The position numbers and the translations under genes were made by a program. The notes under the pieces are model-generated. The model made no database searches. It had not been told where the DNA came from and was given only the letters and a program-made list of their open reading frames with translations. From assembly GCA_039812765.1 (NCBI GenBank), contig JBDIBF010000034.1:1-31836 (forward strand): a DNA stretch of 31,836 bases. Direction: 5' to 3'. Of this stretch, positions 22,167-30,018 are shown piece after piece. This stretch comes from JADJVL01 sp039812765 (GTDB lineage Bacteria; Acidobacteriota; Holophagae; Holophagales; Holophagaceae). How positions within the stretch are numbered: the stretch's first letter is position 1; each line of letters begins with the position of its first letter.

Positions 22167-24880
22167 CGCTCGCGCCTGGCACGAAGCTCGGCCCCTACGA
22201 GATCCTCTCGCCCCTCGGCGCGGGGGGAATGGGCGAGGTGTGGAAGGCCCGGGACACGCGCCTCGACCGCCTCGTCGCCATCAAGGTGCTGCCCGAGCAC
22301 CTCGCCGCCAACGCCGACGCCCTGGGCCGTTTCGAGCGTGAGGCCAAGGCCGTGGCGGCCCTGAACCATCCCAACATCACCGCGCTCCACGACATCGGCC
22401 GGGAGGGCCCCAGCGTCTTCGCGGTGATGGAGCTGCTGGAGGGGGAGACCCTCCGCGCGCGGCTGGCCCAGGGGCCGCTGGCCCCCCGCAGGGCCGTGGA
22501 CCTCGCCGTCCAGATGGCCCGCGGCCTCGCCGCCGCCCACGAGAAGGGCGTCGTCCACCGGGACCTGAAGCCCGACAACCTCTGGATCACCAAGGACGGC
22601 CGCCTCAAGATTCTCGACTTCGGCCTCGCCAAGCAGGCGCCGAAGCTGGCGACCGGATCCGGCTCCAACTCCTTGATGCCCACCGAGGCCCTGGCCGCCG
22701 GGGGGAGCCACCAGACGGAAGCGGGCATGATCCTCGGCACCGTGGGCTACATGAGCCCCGAGCAGGTGCGCGGCGAGGCCGTGGACGCCCGCAGCGACGT
22801 CTTCGCCTTCGGCGTGGTGCTCTACGAGATGCTGAGCGGGAAGAAGCCCTTCGCCCGGGACACCACCAGCGACACCCTGGCGGCCATCCTGCGGGACGAT
22901 CCGCCGGAGCTGGAGGCCTCGGGGCGGGCCATCCCCGCGGGGCTGCAGCGGATCCTCCAGCACTGCCTGGAGAAGGATTCCGCCCACCGCTTCCAGGAGA
23001 CCCACGACCTGGCCTTCGCCCTGGAGAACCTCTCCTCCGCCTCCAGCGGCAGCGACGTGCCCTTCACCGCCCCCTTCGCGCCGCCGAACCGACGCACGAC
23101 CCGCCTCTGGGCCGGCGTGGTGGCCCTGCTGGTGCTGGGCGCGGGCGCCCTGGGCTGGGTCCTGCGGGGCGGACCGGCGCCCTCGCCCGTCGTCACCCTC
23201 AGGCCCGTCACCCACAGCGGCCACGACACCTCGCCGGCCGCCAGCCCCGACGGCCAGACCCTGGCCTTCACCTCCGACCGGGACGGCCGGCCCTGCATCT
23301 GGCTCAAGCAGCTCAAGGGCGGCGCCGAGCGGGCGCTGACGGAGGGGCCCGACGACTTCCCCCGCTTCTCCCCCGACGGGTCCTCGGTGCTCTTCGTGCG
23401 CACCACCGGACGCACCGGCACCCTCTACCGCACCTTCGCCATGGGCGGGGAGCCCCGGAAGGTCGCCGAGGACGTGGTGCAGGGCGACTGGTCGCCGGAT
23501 GGCCAGCAGATCGCGATTGTTCGCCTGCGCTTCGACAAGGACCGCACTGACGCGCTGCTCCTGACGCTGCCCGTGGCCGGCGGCGCCGAGCGCCTCGTCG
23601 CCACCTTCCCCGGCGAGTCCGTCGGCAATCCCCGGTGGAGCCCCGACGGCCGCCGCGTCGCCCTCAACACCTTCTCGGCGGCCACCACCGGGGGGCAGCT
23701 CCGCAAGGTGTTCGTGGTGGAGGTGGCGAGCGGGCGCTTCCAGGAGCTCAAGCCTCCCCTCGGCCCCGGGACGCTCTCCAGCGCCGTGTGGGTCGGCAAC
23801 GACGACCTCCTCTACCTGCAGTCCGAATCGGTGGCCGGCAACGGCGTCGCCGTCAGCTCCTGCCAGGCGGTGCGGCAGAACATCCGCACCCAGGCGATCC
23901 AGCGCCTGTTCTGGGCCCCCAACAACGGGAACACCCTGGACCTGCTGCCCGACGGCCGCATCGTCTACGACTGCCTGACGGGCCGCCAGAACCTGCGGGA
24001 GTGGGACCTCGCCGGCAAGGCGCCCCCCCGCTGGCTCACCCGGGGCAGCATCAACGACCGCCAGCCCGTGTTCAGCCGGGATGGGGAGTGGGTGACCTTC
24101 TCGTCGAACCGCTCCGGCAACCTGGACCTCTGGGCCGTCTCCACGAAGTCCGGCGTGGTGCGGAGCATCACGGACGATCCGGCCGAGGACTGGGATCCCG
24201 GGCTCACGCCGGACGGCCGGAGCCTGCTCTGGAGCTCCAACCGGACGGGCGTTTTCGAGATCTGGGCCTCCAACCCCGACGGAACCGGCGCCCGCCAGGT
24301 GAGCCGGGACGGCGAGGACGCGGAGAATCCCACCCAGACCCCCGACGGCCGCTGGATCGTCTACGCCTCCGGAAACCGCCGGACCCCCGGCATCTGGAAG
24401 GTGCATCCCGACGGCAGCGGCGCCCAGCTCCTCGTCCCCGGGGCGACGGCCCTGCTCCCCGAGGTCTCGCCTGATGGCGTGTGGGCCCTCTACCTCACCG
24501 CCGAGGGCACCCGCTCCACCCTCCAGGCCGTGCGCATCGAGGACGGGAAGGACGCTGGCGTCCGCATCAGCCAGGAGACCAAGCGGAAGTCCGTCGTCAC
24601 CGTCGGCCGCTCCCGCTGGATGTCCGACGGGCGGCGCATCCTCTTCACGGGGCAGGACGAACACGGCCTCGACGGCGTCTACGTCCAGGACTTCGTGCCC
24701 GGGAAGGACACCACCGCCACCCGCCGCAAGCTCGCGGGCTTCGATCCCGACTGGAAGACCGAGTCCCTCGGCCTCTCCCCGGACGGCAGGCGGCTCGTGC
24801 TCTCCGAGACCGAGAACCTGTTCAGCATCCTCGTCGCCGACGGCGTGCCGGGCCTCGCGCGGAAGGACAGGACGCGATGA
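22163..24880 (+). CDS. Transmembrane Ser/Thr protein kinase with TolB-like propeller, kinase 3
   Basis: A 905-residue paralogue. K41, HRDLKPDN (132-139), D152 of DFG and LGTVGYMSPEQ are intact; SNSLMPTEAL lies in the activation segment. Transmembrane helix at 316-333 (LWAGVVALLVLGAGALGW). The extracytoplasmic part has the clearest PD40/TolB repeats of the set: ASPDGQTLAFTSDRDG, FSPDGSSVLFV, WSPDGQQIAIV, WSPDGRRVALN, FSRDGEWVTFSSNRSG, LTPDGRSLLWSSNRTG, QTPDGRWIVYASGN, VSPDGVWALYL. Its tail differs from the YNYVR ending of kinases 1 and 2. Translationally coupled on both sides by ATGA overlaps. Confidence 0.93.
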   Translation: MTLAPGTKLGPYEILSPLGAGGMGEVWKARDTRLDRLVAIKVLPEHLAANADALGRFEREAKAVAALNHPNITALHDIGREGPSVFAVMELLEGETLRARLAQGPLAPRRAVDLAVQMARGLAAAHEKGVVHRDLKPDNLWITKDGRLKILDFGLAKQAPKLATGSGSNSLMPTEALAAGGSHQTEAGMILGTVGYMSPEQVRGEAVDARSDVFAFGVVLYEMLSGKKPFARDTTSDTLAAILRDDPPELEASGRAIPAGLQRILQHCLEKDSAHRFQETHDLAFALENLSSASSGSDVPFTAPFAPPNRRTTRLWAGVVALLVLGAGALGWVLRGGPAPSPVVTLRPVTHSGHDTSPAASPDGQTLAFTSDRDGRPCIWLKQLKGGAERALTEGPDDFPRFSPDGSSVLFVRTTGRTGTLYRTFAMGGEPRKVAEDVVQGDWSPDGQQIAIVRLRFDKDRTDALLLTLPVAGGAERLVATFPGESVGNPRWSPDGRRVALNTFSAATTGGQLRKVFVVEVASGRFQELKPPLGPGTLSSAVWVGNDDLLYLQSESVAGNGVAVSSCQAVRQNIRTQAIQRLFWAPNNGNTLDLLPDGRIVYDCLTGRQNLREWDLAGKAPPRWLTRGSINDRQPVFSRDGEWVTFSSNRSGNLDLWAVSTKSGVVRSITDDPAEDWDPGLTPDGRSLLWSSNRTGVFEIWASNPDGTGARQVSRDGEDAENPTQTPDGRWIVYASGNRRTPGIWKVHPDGSGAQLLVPGATALLPEVSPDGVWALYLTAEGTRSTLQAVRIEDGKDAGVRISQETKRKSVVTVGRSRWMSDGRRILFTGQDEHGLDGVYVQDFVPGKDTTATRRKLAGFDPDWKTESLGLSPDGRRLVLSETENLFSILVADGVPGLARKDRTR

Positions 24881-27474
24881 CCCTCGCCCCCGGCACGAAG
24901 CTCGGCCCCTACGAGATCCTCGCGCCCCTGGGCGCGGGGGGCATGGGGGAGGTGTGGAAGGGCCGGGATCCCCGCCTCGACCGCTTCGTGGCCATCAAGG
25001 TGCTGCCTGAGCACCTGGCCGCCCATCCCGACGCCCTGGCCCGCTTCGAGCGGGAAGCCAAGGCGGTGGCAGCCCTGAACCATCCGAACATCACCGCGCT
25101 CTTCGACATCGGCCGCGAGGGCGCCACCGCGTTTGCGGTCATGGAGCTGCTCGAGGGAGAGACCCTCCGGAGCCGGCTCGCCCAGGGACCCCTGCCTGCC
25201 CGCAAGGCCCTGGACGCCGCCCGGCAGATCGCCGCGGGGCTCGCGGCCGCCCACGAAAAGGGGATCGTGCACCGGGACCTCAAGCCGGACAACCTGTGGC
25301 TGACCCGGGACGGGCGGGTCAAGATCCTCGACTTCGGCCTGGCCAAGATGCGCGAAGGCGCCCTCCTCCCCTCGGATCCCGACCAGCCCACCCGCGCCCT
25401 CGACTCCGGCCCGAAGACCCAGGAGGGCGTCGTGCTCGGCACCGTGGGCTACATGAGCCCCGAGCAGGTCCGGGGCCACGCCGTGGACGCCCGGTCCGAC
25501 CTCTTCTCCCTCGGCGTGGTGCTCTGGGAGATGCTCACGGGGCAGCGGCCCTTCCAAGGGGCCTCCGCCATCGAGACGCTGAACGCCATCCTCACCCGGG
25601 AGCCGCCCACCCTCGATCCCGCCCTCGAGGTTCCCCCGGCCGCGGCGCGCATCCTGGACCACTGCCTGCAGAAGGACCCCGCCGCCCGCTTCCAGTCCGC
25701 CGGGGACCTGGGCTTCGCGCTGGAGACGCTCACCCAGGCGAGCCTGAGCCAGCCCTTGATGACCCAGGGCGCCGCGCCGCGCCGCAGGGTCGCCCTGCCC
25801 TGGGCCCTGGCCGGCCTCGCCGGCTGCCTGTTGCTGGGAACGGGCTGGGCCCTGTCGCTGCGCCGGAAGCCCGCGGTCCCCCTCTTCCATCGCCTCACCT
25901 TCGAGACCGGAAGGGTGGATTCCGCCCGTTTCGCCAGGGACGGCCAGACGATCCTCTACACCGCCGACTGGCGTGGGTCCGGCCCGGGGATCTACTCCAC
26001 CCGGGCCGGCGGCACCGAAGGGCGTCCCCTGGAACTGACGAATTCGACCCTGCTCGCCGTCTCCCCGCGGGACGAGATCGCCGTGTTGCAAAATCTCCCG
26101 AAGCCCGGGGACCAGGAGTTCCAGCTCACCGGCACCCTGGCCATCGGGCAGCTCGCCGGCGGCACGCCCGTCCAATCCGAGGGCGGCATCGCCGCGGCCG
26201 ACTGGACCCCCGACGGGTCCAGGCTGCTGGTGGTGCGCGCCGTGGGCGACCAGTTCCGGCTGGAATCGCCGGTGGGCACCGTGCTGGAGCAGGGGGACTG
26301 GCGCTACGTCAACCCCCGCTTCTCCCCGGACGGTAAGCGCATCGCGTTCCTCCGCCTGGGCATCGACCATTCCGAGGGCAAGGTGGCGATCCTCGACCTC
26401 GAGACCCGGAAGGCCCGGGACCTCACGGATTCCATCGTCTCCCTCGGGGGCCTATGCTGGCACCCGGACGGCGAAGTCTGGTTCACGACCTTCAGCGACC
26501 CCGGCGGCAACCTGCGGGCGGTGGACATGAAGGGCCGGCAACGGGTGGTGGCCGCGATCCCGGACGACATCCGCATCCAGGACATCGCCCCGGACGGCAG
26601 GGTCCTCCTGACCCACGGGATCATCCGGAAAAGCGTGCTGGTTCAGCGGAGCCCCGCCGAGCCCTGGCGGGAGATCGGGAAGTACAAGTGGTGCTCCCTC
26701 CTGACGATGGACTCCGACGGCCGCCGCGTCCTCACCTTCGAGGATCCTTTGGACAAGTCCCTCCCGCCCTTCATGTTCGTGCACGACCTCGAGCCGGCGG
26801 CGGTCGCGACCCGCCCCATCCCCGCCGCCTCCTGGGAGACGCTATCGCCGGACAGCGGGGAGCGGCTCGTCTCCGACGGCGTGAAGGGCAGGATCCTCGT
26901 CTCCAGCTTCCCCGCGGACGGCGGCCCGGGCTTCTCGTTCCAGGGCCCCCCGGACCGCTATCTCCAGCCCTTGGCCGTGGTCGGGGAGACCCTGCTCTCC
27001 TGCGAATACCCGAAGCAGGGCCCGCCCAGGTTGGCCCTCCGCGACTTCCACGGGAAGGAGGTCCGGGATCTCGGCGAAGCCCCGGAGTGCGTGGAGCAGA
27101 TCGGCGTCCGTTTCCTCCTTAGCCCCGACCACACCCGGCTGATCTTCGGAACGAAGCGCAAGGGATACAGGACCGTGGGGCTCCGGGGGGACGGACCTCC
27201 GTCCTCCGTCCCCCACCTCGCCAGGGCCGACGACCCCGCCCAGTGGAGCCGGGACGGCAAGGCCCTGTTCCTGGCGGCCGCGGGACAGGCTCCGCTCGCG
27301 ATCACCCGCCTTGACCTGGCGTCCGGGCAGCGCACGGTGCTGCGGACCCTCACGCCCTCCGATGCCACCGGGGACGAGCTCGGGTGGGTCTGCCTGGACC
27401 GGGATGGCAAGGCCGCGGCGCTGGAGCTGCACCGCAACCGCTCCAGCCTCTACGTCGCTGAGGGACTGCGATAG
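24877..27474 (+). CDS. Transmembrane Ser/Thr protein kinase with propeller, kinase 4
   Basis: An 865-residue paralogue, the most diverged of the four in its kinase domain. K41, HRDLKPDN (132-139), D152 of DFG and LGTVGYMSPEQ are intact, but the activation segment lacks the SNSxLPTEAL motif and reads LLPSDPDQPTRALDSG. The substrate lobe also differs (GQRPFQGASAIETLNAIL). Transmembrane helix about 307-326 (ALPWALAGLAGCLLLGTGWA). The extracytoplasmic domain keeps a few blade signatures (FSPDGKRIAFL, IAPDGRVLL) and ends RNRSSLYVAEGLR. ATG 24877 overlaps the kinase 3 stop. It is the last gene of the operon and converges on uvrB, whose stop is 10 nt away, with no visible terminator. Confidence 0.92.
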   Translation: MTLAPGTKLGPYEILAPLGAGGMGEVWKGRDPRLDRFVAIKVLPEHLAAHPDALARFEREAKAVAALNHPNITALFDIGREGATAFAVMELLEGETLRSRLAQGPLPARKALDAARQIAAGLAAAHEKGIVHRDLKPDNLWLTRDGRVKILDFGLAKMREGALLPSDPDQPTRALDSGPKTQEGVVLGTVGYMSPEQVRGHAVDARSDLFSLGVVLWEMLTGQRPFQGASAIETLNAILTREPPTLDPALEVPPAAARILDHCLQKDPAARFQSAGDLGFALETLTQASLSQPLMTQGAAPRRRVALPWALAGLAGCLLLGTGWALSLRRKPAVPLFHRLTFETGRVDSARFARDGQTILYTADWRGSGPGIYSTRAGGTEGRPLELTNSTLLAVSPRDEIAVLQNLPKPGDQEFQLTGTLAIGQLAGGTPVQSEGGIAAADWTPDGSRLLVVRAVGDQFRLESPVGTVLEQGDWRYVNPRFSPDGKRIAFLRLGIDHSEGKVAILDLETRKARDLTDSIVSLGGLCWHPDGEVWFTTFSDPGGNLRAVDMKGRQRVVAAIPDDIRIQDIAPDGRVLLTHGIIRKSVLVQRSPAEPWREIGKYKWCSLLTMDSDGRRVLTFEDPLDKSLPPFMFVHDLEPAAVATRPIPAASWETLSPDSGERLVSDGVKGRILVSSFPADGGPGFSFQGPPDRYLQPLAVVGETLLSCEYPKQGPPRLALRDFHGKEVRDLGEAPECVEQIGVRFLLSPDHTRLIFGTKRKGYRTVGLRGDGPPSSVPHLARADDPAQWSRDGKALFLAAAGQAPLAITRLDLASGQRTVLRTLTPSDATGDELGWVCLDRDGKAAALELHRNRSSLYVAEGLR

Positions 27475-27484
27475 AGCTGCGACG

Positions 27485-29521
27485 TCAGGCCGGCCCCGTC
27501 GCCGGCACGGCCCCGAACACGTCGGTCATCCGTTCCCGCCGCAGGCGCTGGACATGGTCGCGGATCCGGGCGGCCTCCTCGAACTTCATCTGGCCGGCGA
27601 GGTCGCGCATCTTCTTCTCGAGCTTGGCGACCTCCTTCTCGAAGCCCTTGTCGTCCAGGTAGAGGATGGGGTCCTCGGCGGCCTCCTCCTTGGGCACGGT
27701 GATGAACTCCCGGGCCAGGGCCTCGCCCATGACGTCGTCCAGGTTGCGCTTCACGGTCTCGGGGGTGATGCCGTGCTCCTCGTTGTAGGCGAGCTGCTTG
27801 CGACGCCGGCGCTCCGTCTCGTCGATCGCGGCCTTCAGCGATCCGGTCATCACGTCGGCGTAGCAGATGGCCTTGCCGTTCACGTTGCGGGCGGCGCGGC
27901 CGATGGTCTGGATGAGCGAGCGCGTGTTGCGCAGGAAGCCCTCCTTGTCCGCGTCGAGGATGGCCACCAGGCTCACTTCCGGCAGGTCCAGGCCCTCCCG
28001 CAGGAGGTTGATTCCCACCAGCACGTCGAAGTCGCCCCGGCGCAGGCCCTTCAGCAGCTCCACGCGCTCCAGGGTGTCGATCTCGCTGTGGAGGTACTGG
28101 CACTTCACGCCCACCTCCTGGTAATAGGCGGTGAGCTGCTCGGCCAGCTTCTTGGTGAGCACGGTGACCAGCACCCGCTCGTCCCGCGCCACCACCCTGC
28201 GGATCTCCCCCAGCAGGTCATCCACCTGCGACCCCACCGGCCGGACTTCGACGAGGGGGTCCACCAGGCCCGTGGGCCGCACCACCTGCTCCACCACCAC
28301 GCCGCCGCTCTGCTGCAGCTCGTAGTCCCCGGGCGTCGCGCTCACGTAGACCACCTGCTTCACCCGCGTCTCGAACTCCTCGAACTTGAGGGGCCGGTTG
28401 TCCAGGGCGGAAGGCAGGCGGAAGCCGTAGTCCACCAGCGTCGTCTTGCGGCTGCGGTCCCCGTTGTACATGCCGTGGAGCTGGCCTGTGGCCACGTGGC
28501 TCTCGTCCATGAAGAGCACGAAGTCGTCGGGGAAGTAGTCGATGAGGGTGTGGGGGGGCTCCCCGGGCGCGCGGCCGTCCAGGAATCGGGAGTAGTTCTC
28601 GATGCCCGAGCACATGCCCATCTCCTTGAGCATCTCCACGTCGTAGATGGTGCGCTGGTGCAGGCGCTGCAGCTCGACGATCTTGTTCTCGCCGCGCAGG
28701 ACGTTCTCCCGTTCCTCCAGCTCCTCCTTGATCTGGCGGATGGCCGCCTTCAGCTTGTCCTCCGGCGTCACGTAGTGGGTCTTGGGCCAGATGGTCAGGA
28801 CGTCCAGCTTCTCCACCACGACGCCGCGCAGGGGATCGATCTTGGAGAGGCGCTCCACCTCGTCGCCGAAGAGCTCGATGCGGTAGGCCACGTCCTCGTA
28901 GGCCGGATAGACCTCGATGACATCGCCGCGCACCCGGAAGACGCCGGGCTCGAAGCTCATCTGGTTGCGCTGGTATTGGATGGCCACCAGGTCCCGCAGC
29001 AGCATGGCCCGGTCCCTGGTGCCGCCCACCTGGAGCGTCACGCTGAGGTTCAGGTAGGAGCTGGGATCGCCCAGGCCGTAGATGCAGCTCACCGACGCGA
29101 TCACCAGCGTGTCCCGCCGCTCCAGCAGGTTGCGCGTGGCCGACAGCCGCAGCTTCTCCAGCTCCTCGTTGATCTTGGCGTCCTTCTCCACGAAGAGGTC
29201 CCGCTCCGGCACGTAGGCCTCGGGCTGGTAGTAGTCGTAGTAGCTCACGAAGTACTCGACCGCGTTCTCCGGGAAGAACTGCTTGAACTCCGAGAAGAGC
29301 TGCGCCGCCAGCGTCTTGTTCGGCGCGAAGATCAGGGCCGGCCGGTTCAGCCGCGCGATGGTGGCCGCCATCGTGTACGTCTTCCCCGACCCCGTCACCC
29401 CCAGCAGCGTCTGGCAGCGCTCACCCGATTCGACGCCCGCCACCAGCTGCGCGATGGCCTCCGGCTGATCGCCCGCGGGCTCGTAGGGGGCATGGAGGAC
29501 GAAGGGCTTGTGGATCGGCAT
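27485..29521 (-). CDS. uvrB: Excinuclease ABC subunit B
   Basis: A 678-residue nucleotide excision repair helicase-like protein that verifies damage with UvrA and recruits UvrC. GDQPEAIAQL is followed by Walker A GVTGSGKT (41-48); the tyrosine-rich beta-hairpin YYDYYQPEAYVP is at 94-105; the DESH box (LFMDESHV) and the later helicase motifs (TIGRAARNVNGKAI; DVMTGSLKAAI) are present. A C-terminal UVR motif lies near 635-670 (AKLEKKMRDLAGQMKFEEAA). Length is normal. The start at 29521 has no clear Shine-Dalgarno. Structured element 3 ends 55 nt upstream of this start. Confidence 0.97.
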   Translation of the reverse strand: MPIHKPFVLHAPYEPAGDQPEAIAQLVAGVESGERCQTLLGVTGSGKTYTMAATIARLNRPALIFAPNKTLAAQLFSEFKQFFPENAVEYFVSYYDYYQPEAYVPERDLFVEKDAKINEELEKLRLSATRNLLERRDTLVIASVSCIYGLGDPSSYLNLSVTLQVGGTRDRAMLLRDLVAIQYQRNQMSFEPGVFRVRGDVIEVYPAYEDVAYRIELFGDEVERLSKIDPLRGVVVEKLDVLTIWPKTHYVTPEDKLKAAIRQIKEELEERENVLRGENKIVELQRLHQRTIYDVEMLKEMGMCSGIENYSRFLDGRAPGEPPHTLIDYFPDDFVLFMDESHVATGQLHGMYNGDRSRKTTLVDYGFRLPSALDNRPLKFEEFETRVKQVVYVSATPGDYELQQSGGVVVEQVVRPTGLVDPLVEVRPVGSQVDDLLGEIRRVVARDERVLVTVLTKKLAEQLTAYYQEVGVKCQYLHSEIDTLERVELLKGLRRGDFDVLVGINLLREGLDLPEVSLVAILDADKEGFLRNTRSLIQTIGRAARNVNGKAICYADVMTGSLKAAIDETERRRRKQLAYNEEHGITPETVKRNLDDVMGEALAREFITVPKEEAAEDPILYLDDKGFEKEVAKLEKKMRDLAGQMKFEEAARIRDHVQRLRRERMTDVFGAVPATGPA

Positions 29522-29576
29522 GGGGGGATTATCCCGCAGGTGGGATCCTGCCCCGAGGATTCGGGAGTGTTGTGAA

Positions 29577-29630
29577 GTTGACGTTGACGTTGACGTTGAC
29601 GTTGAAGTTGAAGTTGACGTTGAAGTTGAC
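29577..29630. repeat. Hexanucleotide tandem repeat GTTGAC/GTTGAA, nine units
   Basis: Nine consecutive GTTGAM units, in order C C C C A A C A C. The last unit is also the start of the terminal repeat of structured element 3. The unit equals the conserved first bases of the element ends. It lies 56 nt upstream of the uvrB start. Confidence 0.9.
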
Positions 29631-29946
29631 CTTCAAAGCGTTCCTCGATCGGCGAGGGCCACGCCCCCCGGCCCTCGCCGATCGAGGAACCAGAGCGCGC
29701 AGCGCTCGGTCGCCCCTTCCGCCGGGAAAGGATGTCACGGGCCGAAGGCCGTGCAGGCCCTTCCGCTGCTGCTACCCCGGACGAGCGTCGAGATGAAAGG
29801 ATGCCGAGCGTCGCCCGGCACGGCCTTCGGCCCGCCTTGGCCGTGCCCGGCGGTTCGGGCCACCGAGCGCTTGCGCGCTCTGGCACCCGCATTCATCGCG
29901 AGGGAAAGCCGCCCTCGCAATGAACACGGGTGCTCTACTCAACTTC
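29625..29946. repeat. Structured inverted-repeat element, copy 3
   Basis: Fills most of the 497-nt gap between uvrB and the PAP2 gene, both on the minus strand. Ends: GTTGACCTTCAAAGCG on the left and, inverted, GAAGTTGAGTAGAG on the right. Left hairpin: perfect 21-bp arms 29640-29660 and 29670-29690, 9-nt loop. Left mini-hairpin 29693-29707 (GAGCGC-GCA-GCGCTC). Right mini-hairpin 29865-29880; on the minus strand GAGCGC-GCAA-GCGCTC, a GNRA-type tetraloop. Right hairpin: 22-nt arms 29883-29904 and 29912-29933, where the three non-Watson-Crick positions are all G-U on the minus strand. The centre has a perfect 16-bp long-range pairing, 29739-29754 with 29818-29833. No plausible gene is seen. Confidence 0.78.
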
Positions 29947-30018
29947 AGGATCCCAAGGAAGGACGCGGCTACCTTCGGTTCCGGAACCAGGTGGCCGGGA
30001 CCCTCCACCCCGGATCCG

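Noticed and set aside
19467..24664. Very long open frames on the minus strand opposite kinases 2 and 3 (over 800 codons each).
   Set aside because: High-GC antisense shadows: His/Gly/Ala-rich composition, no domain, and the plus-strand kinase genes carry complete motifs with coupled starts.
27311..29575. A 754-codon plus-strand frame opposite uvrB.
   Set aside because: Shadow of uvrB; low-complexity composition without recognisable domains.
29577..29630. Direct repeats as a possible CRISPR or origin iteron array.
   Set aside because: Units are contiguous 6-mers without spacers; no cas, rep or partition genes nearby.
29529..29796. Peptides with alternating Val-Asn or Leu-Thr repeats near 29577.
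   Set aside because: They are translations of the GTTGAC hexamer repeat, not a gene.
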